Origin: Mariprofundaceae bacterium
GTDB lineage: Bacteria; Pseudomonadota; Zetaproteobacteria; Mariprofundales; Mariprofundaceae
DNA: 7,612 nt
Direction: 5' to 3'
Assembly (NCBI GenBank): GCA_027035825.1
Contig: JALVTX010000153.1
Location: 1-7,612 of the forward strand
Within the stretch, counting starts at the first letter, position 1; each line of letters opens with the position of its first letter. The translations under genes and the position numbers were made by a program. Shown here piece after piece: positions 1-6,201 of this stretch. The notes under the pieces were generated by a model, which was not told the DNA's origin, did no database searches, and saw nothing but the letters and a program-made list of their open reading frames with translations.

Positions 1-15
1 CGCATCCGGTTCAAT

Positions 16-101
16 GCCGAAGTGGTGGAATTGGTAGACACGCCATCTTGAGGGGGTGGTGGGCTTTGCCCGTGCCGGTTCGACTCCGGCCTTCGGCACC
101 A
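16..101 (+). tRNA. tRNA-Leu (anticodon GAG)
   Basis: Decodes CUC/CUU leucine codons. The acceptor stem pairs GCCGAAG (16-22) with CTTCGGC (91-97), followed by discriminator A98 and an encoded CCA at 99-101. The anticodon stem CCATC/GGTGG closes the loop TTGAGGG (48-54), which places GAG at 50-52. A long variable arm with the hairpin GGGC-TTT-GCCC marks it as a class II tRNA, and the T arm GCCGG-TTCGACT-CCGGC is complete. All arms fold without mismatches beyond one G-T pair. The integrase gene just downstream in the same orientation suggests that the 3' end of this tRNA served as an attachment site and was restored on integration. Confidence 0.97.
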
Positions 102-106
102 TCTAG

Positions 107-126
107 ACGTCTCGCAACGTCTCGCA
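107..126. repeat. 10-bp tandem direct repeat after the tRNA
   Basis: ACGTCTCGCA occurs twice back to back (107-116 and 117-126), five bases after the tRNA CCA end. Its position at the tRNA/element junction fits an attachment-site arm or a junction duplication, but no matching copy was seen at the far side of the element, so this role is a guess. Confidence 0.5.
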
Positions 127-135
127 GCATCCAGC

Positions 136-161
136 AAGCCCGCAGAAATGCGGGCTTTTTC
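136..161 (+). terminator. Rho-independent terminator after tRNA-Leu
   Basis: A perfect 9-bp stem (AAGCCCGCA at 136-144, TGCGGGCTT at 149-157) with a GAAA tetraloop is followed by a T run to about 161. It would end the tRNA transcript and separate it from the integrase. Confidence 0.88.
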
Positions 162-352
162 TTGCCTTTTGTGTCCATCATGGTCTAAGGTAATCCCCAC
201 GAATCGCGCCCCTTATTGGGTGGCAACTGCGGGAAAAGCCAGAATCGCTACCCACAATCGACCCGAAAACCCTTGTGGCGCAAGAGGTTTCGCGGATTCC
301 TTTGGCGTGTTTCGCTTTTTGGAGCCGAACCGGCACGGCTTGGAGGTGTGGC

Positions 353-1267
353 ATGGGGAGAGCGGCGAAGCCAATCACGGACGCGGCCATCCGGCACTTG
401 AAACGGCCGAGGTCTGGGCGGCCCGTTCGCCTGTATGACGGGCGCGGCCTGTTTTTCGTTCGGGGCGTCCACAAGGATACTTGGCGGCTCCGGCTGCGCG
501 AGGGCAGGAAGGAGCGCTGGCTGACCCTTGGCGAGTATCCGGCCATGAGCCTGAAGGAGGCGAGGAAGGCTGCCGAGGTGGCTCGCACGGCGGCGGCCCG
601 TGGCGAGAACCCCGGCGCGGCGGTGACGTTCGAGGAAGCGACCTTGCGCTGGATTGACCATGCCGGGCGCGATTGGGCTCACAAGACCCGGCGGGACGCG
701 CTCGCATGGTTCCGCGCGGACGTGTTCCCCTTCATCGGCGGCAAGCGGATGGATGACGTGCGAGCCCCGGACGTGCTGGCCCTGCTGCGGCGCATCGAGG
801 CGGCGGGCAACCTTTACAAGGTGCGGCGGCTGCATTCATACATCCGGCGCGTGTTCGCGTTCGCCATCAGTCACGGGGATGCCACGCGCAACCCGGCGGC
901 GGACTTGAACCCGCGCGACCTGTTCGCGAAGGAACGGCGGACACATCGCCCGGCATTCACCACGCGCAAGGAAGCCGGGATGCTGATGCGTCTCATCCGC
1001 GAGTATCCCCAGCCCGTGACGCGCGGGGCATTGATGATGCTGGCATGGACGCTATCGAGGCCCGGCGAAGTGCGGATGATGCGCTGGGCGGACATAGACC
1101 ACGAGCGGGCGCAATGGCGCTACATCGTGAGCAAGACCAAGACGCCGCACGCCGTGCCGCTGCCCCGGCAGGCAATGGCCCTGCTGGATGAACTGGAGCC
1201 GCTGACGGGCGGCGGGCCGCTGGTGTTTGCCGGGCAGAGGCCGGGGCGGCCCCTCTCCGACAACACT
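353..1267 (+). pseudogene. Tyrosine (P4-type) integrase, C-terminus lost
   Basis: Site-specific recombinase that would integrate and excise the element. The start at 353 is chosen for the Shine-Dalgarno GGAGG at 342-346, 6 bases upstream. The protein opens with the DUF4102-like N-terminal arm domain (about residues 1-90, with TLGEYPAMSLKEAR typical of P4 integrases), then the core-binding domain (about 90-190) and the start of the catalytic domain. The first catalytic arginine is visible in SRPGEVRMMRW (R236) and the beta-hairpin lysine in SKTKTPH (K261 or K263). After about residue 305 (LSDNT) the reading frame enters IS5 DNA and stops at 1384. The H-x-x-R, H/W and nucleophilic tyrosine motifs are therefore all missing, and it should be inactive. 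P4-type integrases are usually about 400 residues. Confidence 0.92.
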
Positions 1268-1518
1268 CAGCCGATCCCGAACCTGCGATTCCACCGCAGG
1301 ATCGCTCAGATTGAACCACATCTCCAGCAACAGCATCTTGAAAAGGACAGCGGCGGGTGCGACGGCCGGCCCGTCTGCGAATAAAGACAATCCAGCTCCT
1401 CATCAATCGGTTCCCAATCAATCACATCATCAACACGAACCAGAAAATGATCGTCCGGAACGCGGCTCCAAAGCGCCTCGTCTCCAAATCCCCATTGCGG
1501 ATGCCTGCGCCCTCGCAT
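1268..1518 (-). pseudogene. IS5-family transposase N-terminal fragment, frameshifted
   Basis: The minus-strand start at 1518 gives MRGRRHPQWGFGDEALW and then a DUF772-type N-terminal region with the GRPSHPPLSF stretch. In the neighbouring frame it continues as KMLLLEMWFNLSDPAVESQ and ends at VRDRLS, matching the usual 'W(F/Y)NLSDPA-E-RDRLSF' order of IS5 transposases. The frame change falls at the A run 1341-1344 on the plus strand, consistent with loss of one base (LSFFK expected). None of the catalytic DDE residues is present, because the gene is cut off first. It is a dead fragment. Confidence 0.8.
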
Positions 1519-1582
1519 CGTCTAACCCCCTCATTTCAAATCCGCTTCAGCATAACAAAATCCAATGGGGTTTTGCAGAGGG
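1268..1582 (-). mobile_element. IS5-family insertion sequence fragment (5' end only)
   Basis: On the minus strand the fragment begins near 1582 with CCCTCTGCAAAACCCC, a plausible terminal inverted repeat, runs through a short leader and continues into the first part of a transposase that breaks off at about 1268. Only the transposase 5' third remains; the other IS end is absent. Its truncated side abuts the integrase and its intact-looking end abuts a phage nuclease fragment. That arrangement points to a deletion that began inside the IS and ran into the integrase. Boundaries are inferred from where the two flanking reading frames lose family resemblance, so allow a few bases either way. Confidence 0.75.
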
Positions 1583-1948
1583 TTCATCGTGGACGTGAAG
1601 ACGACGGCCAGCGCCGCCCCTGACGAGTTTTCCCGGAGCACATGGCGCTATGGCTACCACCGGCAGGCGGCCTTCTACCTGGACGGCTGCAAGGCGGCGG
1701 GGCTGGACGTGCGGCGCTTCGTGTTCCTCGCCATCGAGAAGGACGCCCCGCACCTAGTGGCAGCCTACGAACTGGACGCGATGGACGTGGAGCTGGGCCG
1801 CACGGCCTACCGGCGCGATCTGGCGACCTTGGCGGCTTGCATGGAAGCCGAGGCGCGCGGCGAGCCGGACGCATGGCCCGGCTATGGCGAGGCCATCCAA
1901 CCCTTGGCCCTGCCCCGCTGGGCCTACGAACAGGAGGAAGCGGCATGA
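1583..1948 (+). pseudogene. RecE/exonuclease VIII-like PD-(D/E)XK nuclease, N-terminus lost
   Basis: The fragment begins FIVDVKTTASAAPDEF directly after the IS5 end. VDVKTT carries the D-x-K half of the PD-(D/E)XK active site, and YGYHRQAAFYLDG carries the Q-x-x-x-Y helix found in RecE and lambda-Exo-like phage nucleases (PDDEXK/DUF3799 type). In the family this enzyme resects double-stranded DNA ends 5' to 3' to make single strands for the annealing protein encoded next. Here about two thirds of the protein, including the first acidic motif, is missing, and no ribosome binding site precedes the fragment. The stop codon overlaps the bet start as ATGA (1945-1948), the normal translational coupling of such pairs. 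Assignment to this fold is fairly secure; the exact subfamily is not. Confidence 0.78.
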
Positions 1949-2790
1949 GCGGAGAGCTGACCACCACCCCCGAAGCGCCTGCCGTTCCAGCCCCGATGAG
2001 CCGGGAGCAGGTAGAGCTTGTGAAGCGAACGATCTGCAAGGGCGCGACCGATGACGAGCTGGCGCTGTTCATCGGCCAGTGCAACCGGACGGGGCTCGAT
2101 CCGTTCGCACGTCAAATCTACGCGATCAAGCGCTGGGATTCGCGCGAGCGCCGCGAGGTAATGAGCGTGCAAGTCTCGATTGATGGCCTGCGCCTGATTG
2201 CCGAGCGAACGGGGCACTATGCCGGGCAGCTTGGCCCACAATGGTGCGGCAATGACGGCCAGTGGCGCGACGTGTGGCTGGATTCGGAGCCGCCGGCAGC
2301 CGCCCGCGTGGGCGTGCTGCGAGACGGCTTCAAGGAACCCCTGTGGGCCGTGGCACGCTGGGATTCCTACGTCCAGACGGACAAGCAAGGCCGGCCGGCC
2401 CCGATGTGGCGCAAGATGCCCGACCTGATGCTGGGCAAGGTGGCCGAGGCCCTGGCATTGCGGCGGGCCTTCCCTGCCGAACTGTCCGGCCTCTACTCGG
2501 CCGAGGAGATGGCCCAGGCAACCCCAGCCCTGGCGGAGTGTGCGAGCGAGCCCGGAACGCCCGACCCGGCTGCGGCACGCCCGGCCCTGCCCGACGTGCT
2601 GGAAGCCATCGAGGCGGCCGGAGACGAGGACGCGCTGCAAGCCGTGACACCCCTGGCCGCGAAGCTGCCGCCCCGCGAGGGGGAACAGGTGCGCCGGGCC
2701 TACCGCGAGCGGCAGGAGGCGCTACGGCGTGCGAACGAGAAGCAAACGCCCGACCCCGCGCAAGACTCGGACGTGGAGTGGATCGAGTGA
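1945..2790 (+). CDS. bet: Phage recombination protein Bet (RecT-type single-strand annealing protein)
   Basis: Binds single-stranded DNA and anneals complementary strands in phage-type recombination, working on ends made by its partner exonuclease. The 281-residue length is typical. The conserved Bet/RecT core runs from about residue 25 to 190: GATDDELALFIGQCNRTGLDPFARQIYA, then VSIDGLRLIAERTGHYAGQ, EPLWAVARWDSY, and KVAEALALRRAFPAELSGLY. The C-terminal third is Ala/Pro-rich and charged, probably flexible, and ends in the acidic-aromatic tail DSDVEWIE. The start is fixed by AGGAGG at 1932-1937, 7 bases upstream, and by the 4-base overlap with the nuclease remnant. The frame is open and the core motifs intact, so the protein may still be functional although its nuclease partner is broken. 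Confidence 0.93.
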   Translation: MSGELTTTPEAPAVPAPMSREQVELVKRTICKGATDDELALFIGQCNRTGLDPFARQIYAIKRWDSRERREVMSVQVSIDGLRLIAERTGHYAGQLGPQWCGNDGQWRDVWLDSEPPAAARVGVLRDGFKEPLWAVARWDSYVQTDKQGRPAPMWRKMPDLMLGKVAEALALRRAFPAELSGLYSAEEMAQATPALAECASEPGTPDPAAARPALPDVLEAIEAAGDEDALQAVTPLAAKLPPREGEQVRRAYRERQEALRRANEKQTPDPAQDSDVEWIE

Positions 2791-2868
2791 CTGGGCATAG
2801 GTTCTTCCTAGGCGAGCTACGTTGCGGGTTCGCGGGCGCGGAAAATCGCTAGGCATGGGAGGCAGGAC

Positions 2869-3276
2869 ATGGTGAACGAAAACGAAAATCACGGGCAGCG
2901 GGAGCTTGAGCCGCCCTCTGACGAAGAACTGGCGCGCTTGGAGATGGAGCTTCCAGACATTGCGCTTCCGGCGGATTCAGAGCTTCTGGAGCTTCCAGAC
3001 CTGGAGAACATGGAGGCGGCCATTGCCGCCGAACGCGAGGCCCGGAGAATCCGCTACCTGGCAAGCCTGCCGCGTCTCAAGCGTTGCGGAGCCAAGACTC
3101 GATCCGGCAAGCCCTGCCAGTGCTGGGCCATGCCGAACGGGCGCTGCTATCTGCACGGCGGCGCATCCACTGGCCCCAAGACCCCCGAAGGCCGCCGGCG
3201 AGCCATCGAGGCCATGCAGGCCGGCTGGAAACGCTGGCTTGAGAAGCGAAAAGCCAAGGGCGCGACAGGCGGATGA
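2869..3276 (+). CDS. Small HGGxSTG-motif phage protein
   Basis: A 135-residue protein of unknown function. The N-terminal half (about 1-65) is strongly acidic and probably helical, with a repeated E-L-P-D motif. The C-terminal half is basic and carries CGAKTRSGKPCQCWAMPNG followed by GRCYLHGGASTGPKTPEGR, the signature of the HGGxSTG family common in phages and integrated elements. C73, C83, C85, C93 and H96 could bind a metal such as zinc; this is inference from spacing. The end (GWKRWLEKRKAKG) is Lys/Arg-rich and could contact nucleic acid. The start at 2869 follows GGGAGG at 2857-2862, 6 bases upstream. It lies 78 bases after bet and may be cotranscribed with it. Confidence 0.85.
   Translation: MVNENENHGQRELEPPSDEELARLEMELPDIALPADSELLELPDLENMEAAIAAEREARRIRYLASLPRLKRCGAKTRSGKPCQCWAMPNGRCYLHGGASTGPKTPEGRRRAIEAMQAGWKRWLEKRKAKGATGG
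2946..3000 (+). repeat. Internal 13-bp direct repeat in the HGGxSTG gene
   Basis: GGAGCTTCCAGAC occurs at 2946-2958 and 2988-3000, both in frame and encoding E-L-P-D. It reflects a duplicated acidic motif in the protein. Confidence 0.6.
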
Positions 3277-3289
3277 AACGCCCCAAGCG

Positions 3290-4006
3290 CAAAATCTACT
3301 GGGTAGCGCCTGTGGGAGAACTCCCTTTATAGCCCTTGGAAGACATGGATTTTCGGCTCCGGCCTTCGCCAAATTTCGGCAGCTGATGCCTGTTCGCGCT
3401 AGATCTGACGGCCGGACAGATCGCTGAATTGAGCGGCCTGAATCGCAACACCGTGAACCGCTACCTGAAGGCCATACGGGTGCGCTTGGCCGAGTACTGC
3501 GAAGAGCAATCGCCCTTCGGCGGCACGGTGGAGGTCGAAGAGTCATACTTTGGCCCCAGGCGTGTCCGGGGCAAGCGAGGGCGGGGAGCCGGATCCAAGA
3601 CCATCGTCTTCGGCATCTTCAAGCGCAATGGAAGCGTTTACACCGAAATCGTTCCCGATTGCGCCAAGTCCACGTTACAAAAGGTGATTCGTGGCCGGGT
3701 GGAGCCCAACAGCGTCATCCACTCCGACGGATGGAGAGGTTATGACGGCTTGGTGGATGTTGGCTATGAGAAGCATTTCAGGGTTCATCATGGCGCCAAC
3801 GAATTCGCTGCGGGCGATCGACATATCAACGGCATCGAGTCGTTCTGGAGCTTCGCCAAGAAACGACTGGCCAGGTTCAATGGCATCCGAAAGGAGGACT
3901 TCTACTTGCACCTCAAGGAAACCGAGTTCAGATTCAATCACAGACGGCAGGGCATCTACAAAACCATCCTCAAAATCCTGCTCGATTAAACCCCTGTTCT
4001 AGTCAA
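3290..4006 (+). mobile_element. IS1595-family insertion sequence, degenerate
   Basis: Defined by its transposase and by a 10-bp direct repeat GCCCCAAGCG at 3280-3289 and 4007-4016, which may contain the 8-bp target duplication expected for this family. The implied termini (CAAAATCTACTGGGTAG on the left and, read inward, TTGACTAGAACAGGGG on the right) match each other only weakly. The ends are therefore provisional, and the repeat could partly be coincidence in GC-rich DNA. The element sits just after the stop of the HGGxSTG gene and breaks no recognisable gene. Confidence 0.55.
3341..3989 (+). pseudogene. IS1595-family transposase, frameshifted, first catalytic Asp replaced
   Basis: DDE/N-type transposase of the IS1595 (ISXO2-like) family. 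The N-terminal stretch GFSAPAFAKFRQL is in one frame and LFALDLTAGQIAELSGLNRNT in another. The shift falls at 3385-3390, where MRLFALDL would be expected, so the protein cannot be read through normally. From 3429 onward the frame is open for 186 codons and includes RVRGKRGRGAGSKTIVFG, VIHSDGWRGYDGL (second catalytic D, codon 3726-3728), HINGIESFW (N and E of the third motif, 3828-3839) and FRFNHRRQGIYKTIL. The usual V-E-V-D-E-S-Y reads V-E-V-E-E-S-Y: codon 3537-3539 is GAA where the first catalytic Asp is normally found. No ATG lies in the N-terminal frame near the expected start. It is probably dead. Confidence 0.85.
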
Positions 4007-4041
4007 GCCCCAAGCGATTTTTCGGACGGCGTTGGACGGGG

Positions 4042-4075
4042 CTGGATTTCAATCCAGTGGATGGTGGGCCCACCA
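4042..4075. repeat. Two adjacent palindromes between the IS1595 remnant and yaaA
   Basis: CTGGATT (4042-4048) pairs with AATCCAG (4051-4057). Four bases further on, TGGTGGGCCCACCA (4062-4075) is a perfect 14-bp palindrome. Neither has a T run on either strand, so they are not standard terminators. They may be a chromosomal repeat or part of the element boundary. Confidence 0.5.
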
Positions 4076-4088
4076 GTTTCTCCCGCCG

Positions 4089-4106
4089 GCGGGCTTCCCC
4101 GCCCGC
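4089..4106 (-). terminator. GC-rich hairpin downstream of yaaA (possible terminator)
   Basis: GCGGGC (4089-4094) and GCCCGC (4101-4106) form a 6-bp stem with a 6-base loop, 26 bases past the yaaA stop. It has no T tail, so any termination role is weakly supported. Confidence 0.3.
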
Positions 4107-4131
4107 ACGGCGCCGCCCCGCAAGGCGCGAA

Positions 4132-4908
4132 CTACCGCGCGAACACCCAGTCCGACTCGGTGGACATCTCCGGGCGGAAGGCATAGCCGCCCTCGCGGAA
4201 ATCGCGCAGCGCTTCCGGATCGTCCGCGCCGCGCTCGAGGATGAAGCGGCACATCATGCCGCGCGCCTTCTTGGCATGGATGCCGATGACGCGCCAGCCG
4301 TCGTCGCGCCGTTCCTTGAAATGGACGTGGATGACGCGGCCGGCGATGTCTCCGAAGGAGACGGCGCGGGCATACTCGCCCGAGGCGAGGTTGAGCAGCA
4401 CTGGCGTGTCATGCCGGGCCATTTCCTCGTTCAAGGCCTCGTTCAAGGCCGCGGTGAGGCGCTCGCCCCAGAAGGCGTAGAGGTCGCGGCCCCGGGGGGT
4501 GGCCAGGCGCGTGCCCATCTCCAGCCGGTAGGCCTGCATCAGATCCAGCGGCCGCAACAGGCCGTAAAGGCCGGAGAGGATGCGCAGGTGATCCTGGGCG
4601 AAGGCGATGGCGTCGTCATCGAGGCTGTCCGCGTCCAGCGCCGCGTACACGTCGCCGCGAAAGGCGAACAAGGCCTGCTTGGCGTTCTCCTGCGTGAACG
4701 GCCGATGCCACCAGGCAAAGCGCCGCGCGTTCAGCTCGGCCAGCTTCGGGCTGATTTTCATCAGGGCTTGCAGCTCGTCCGGCCCCTTCCGGCGCAGGAT
4801 GCCGACGAGCTCCTCCGCGTCGTCCAGGAACGCGGGCTCGGAGAAGGCCGACACCGGCGCGGGGGTTTCCATGTCCAGCTTCTTGGCGGGCGAGATGATG
4901 GTCAGCAT
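4132..4908 (-). CDS. yaaA: Peroxide stress protein YaaA (UPF0246)
   Basis: Cytoplasmic DNA-binding protein that, in E. coli, limits free intracellular iron during hydrogen peroxide stress and so lowers Fenton damage. At 258 residues it is the usual family length. Family signatures are ISPAKKLDME at residues 5-14, LRILSGLYGLLRPLDLMQAYRLEMG at about 108-132, LLNLASGEYARAV at 171-183 and IGIHAKKARGMMCRFI at 208-223. The start at 4908 has GGGAGG a few bases upstream and gives the standard MLTIISPAKKLD beginning. It is transcribed away from ilvC across a 137-base gap. A 12-bp tandem duplication gives ALNEALNEE at about residues 154-162. Confidence 0.96.
   Translation of the reverse strand: MLTIISPAKKLDMETPAPVSAFSEPAFLDDAEELVGILRRKGPDELQALMKISPKLAELNARRFAWWHRPFTQENAKQALFAFRGDVYAALDADSLDDDAIAFAQDHLRILSGLYGLLRPLDLMQAYRLEMGTRLATPRGRDLYAFWGERLTAALNEALNEEMARHDTPVLLNLASGEYARAVSFGDIAGRVIHVHFKERRDDGWRVIGIHAKKARGMMCRFILERGADDPEALRDFREGGYAFRPEMSTESDWVFAR
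4425..4448. repeat. 12-bp in-frame tandem duplication within yaaA
   Basis: CCTCGTTCAAGG is repeated head to tail (4425-4436, 4437-4448), adding one extra A-L-N-E unit on a helix. It is in frame and so probably tolerated. Confidence 0.75.
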
Positions 4909-5045
4909 GCGTCCTCCCGTGGGGATGCGCGCCGCAAGCGGCGCCCGCGGCCAACATTACGCAACAAAGGCGTGAATTCCAGCGCGAAAGCGTCTATCCT
5001 GCGCCACCTTTCGGATTTGCGAGTTTCAACAAGGAGAACAGCACC
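4909..5045. promoter_or_regulatory. Divergent promoter region between yaaA and ilvC
   Basis: These 137 bases must hold the promoters of both genes. A strong hairpin, GCGCCGC (4929-4935) with GCGGCGC (4938-4944), lies just upstream of the yaaA ribosome binding site. For ilvC the only clear element is the Shine-Dalgarno AAGGAG at 5031-5036. TATCCT at 4995-5000 could be a -10 box, but no good -35 is spaced from it. I see no leader peptide or T-box-like attenuator. Confidence 0.45.
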
Positions 5046-6068
5046 ATGGCTTTGACGATTTACTACGATGACGACGCCGATTTGTCCCTCATCCAGGGCA
5101 AGAAGGTGGCGATTCTGGGCTACGGCTCGCAGGGCCACGCCCATGCGCTGAACCTGAAGGACTCCGGCGTGGACGTGACGGTGGGCCTGCGCGCCGGTTC
5201 GGCCTCCCGCCGCAAGGCCGAGAACGAGGGCCTGAAGGTGGCGGACATCGCCGACGCCGTGAAGGGCGCGGACGTGGTCATGGTGCTGCTGCCGGACGAG
5301 AACCAGGCCCAGGTCTATCGCGACGACATCGAGCCGAACCTGAAGCAGGGCGCGGCGCTGGCCTTCGCCCACGGCTTCAACATCCATTTCGGCACCATCC
5401 AGCCGCGTGGCGACCTGGACGTCATCATGATCGCGCCCAAGGGCCCGGGGCACCTGGTGCGCCACACCTACACCCAAGGCGGCGGCGTGCCGAGCCTGAT
5501 CGCCGTGGACCAGGACGCCACCGGCAACGCCAAGGCGCTGGCGCTCTCCTACGCCAAGGCCAACGGCGGCACGCGCGCGGGCGTGATCGAGACCACCTTC
5601 CGCGACGAGTGCGAGACCGACCTCTTCGGCGAGCAGGCCGTGCTCTGCGGCGGGCTGACGGCGCTGATCACCGCCGGCTTCGAGACGCTGGTGGAGGCCG
5701 GCTACCCGGCCGAGATGGCCTACTTCGAGTGCCTGCACGAGGTCAAGCTCATCGTGGACCTGATCTACGAGGGCGGCATCGCCAACATGCGCTACTCGAT
5801 TTCGAACACGGCCGAGTACGGCGACCTGACACGCGGCCCGCGCATCATCACCGAGGAAACCAAGGCCGAGATGCGCCGCATCCTGAAGGAAATCCAGAAC
5901 GGCGACTTCGCGCGCGAGTTCGTCGAGGAATGCAATTCCGGCAAGATTTCGATGAACGCCAAGCGCCGCCTGGCGGCCGAGCACGAGATCGAGCGCGTGG
6001 GCGAGCAGCTGCGCGCGATGATGAGCTGGATCGGCCAGTCCAAGATCGTGGACAAGAGCCGCAACTGA
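5046..6068 (+). CDS. ilvC: Ketol-acid reductoisomerase (NADP+), class I
   Basis: Converts 2-acetolactate (or 2-aceto-2-hydroxybutyrate) to the dihydroxy acid by a Mg-dependent alkyl shift and NADPH reduction, the second shared step of valine, leucine and isoleucine synthesis. At 340 residues it is a standard short class I enzyme. The Rossmann motif GYGSQG is at residues 25-30, and the cofactor loop LRAGSASRRKA (48-58) has the Arg/Ser residues expected for NADPH. The catalytic domain shows H109 in FAHG, K132 in APKGPGH, D192 and E196 in ETDLFGE, E228 and E232 in YFECLHE, and S253 in SISNTAEYGD. AAGGAG sits 9 bases before the ATG. A terminator follows closely and yaaA is divergent, so it appears monocistronic rather than in the ilvBN/ilvIH-ilvC operon common in proteobacteria. 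Confidence 0.98.
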   Translation: MALTIYYDDDADLSLIQGKKVAILGYGSQGHAHALNLKDSGVDVTVGLRAGSASRRKAENEGLKVADIADAVKGADVVMVLLPDENQAQVYRDDIEPNLKQGAALAFAHGFNIHFGTIQPRGDLDVIMIAPKGPGHLVRHTYTQGGGVPSLIAVDQDATGNAKALALSYAKANGGTRAGVIETTFRDECETDLFGEQAVLCGGLTALITAGFETLVEAGYPAEMAYFECLHEVKLIVDLIYEGGIANMRYSISNTAEYGDLTRGPRIITEETKAEMRRILKEIQNGDFAREFVEECNSGKISMNAKRRLAAEHEIERVGEQLRAMMSWIGQSKIVDKSRN

Positions 6069-6095
6069 CGCGACCGCGTTTTTTCCCAAGGAACG

Positions 6096-6122
6096 ACGGG
6101 AGGCCTTCGGGCCTCCCGTTTT
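6096..6122 (+). terminator. Rho-independent terminator of ilvC
   Basis: A perfect 10-bp stem, ACGGGAGGCC (6096-6105) with GGCCTCCCGT (6110-6119), carries a stable TTCG tetraloop and is followed by TTTT. It lies 28 bases past the ilvC stop. On the minus strand there is no T tail, so it should not serve smpB. Confidence 0.93.
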
Positions 6123-6201
6123 CGTTGGTTGCCATTTCCGCGTCCGGTCTCCGCGCTCGGTCGTTTGTCCTTGCCCGACAACCCGGCGCAGGGGCTGGAT
6201 G

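Larger units (their letters stand above)
102..4016. mobile_element. Remnant of an integrated phage-like element at tRNA-Leu
   Basis: Between the tRNA and yaaA lie an integrase, a phage-type nuclease/annealing pair, a small phage-type HGGxSTG protein and two IS remnants, and nothing that looks like core chromosome. The integrase, both transposases and the nuclease are all broken, while bet and the HGGxSTG gene remain open. The left edge is set by the tRNA. The right edge is uncertain: it is placed at the end of the IS1595 remnant because no copy of the tRNA 3' end was seen further right. The non-coding stretch 162-352 holds only the integrase leader; I see no gene in it. Confidence 0.65.

Noticed and set aside
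148..588. Overlapping open frames on both strands between the tRNA and the integrase
   Set aside because: They start inside the tRNA terminator or overlap the integrase antisense and have no ribosome binding sites or recognisable motifs.
1052..1390. Open minus-strand frame of 112 codons across the integrase
   Set aside because: Only its first part (about 1268-1345) is IS5 transposase; the rest is the antisense of the integrase.
3357..3368. CTCCGGCCTTCG, a 12-bp match to the tRNA-Leu 3' end (84-95), as a possible right attachment site
   Set aside because: It encodes the expected S-A-P-A-F-A part of the IS1595 transposase N-terminus and lacks the rest of the tRNA end, so it is best explained as chance in GC-rich coding DNA.
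4057..5055. Long plus-strand open frame of 332 codons over yaaA
   Set aside because: Antisense shadow of yaaA with no family features; yaaA on the other strand is unmistakable.
4902..6089. Minus-strand open frame of 395 codons over ilvC
   Set aside because: Antisense shadow of ilvC caused by high GC at third positions.
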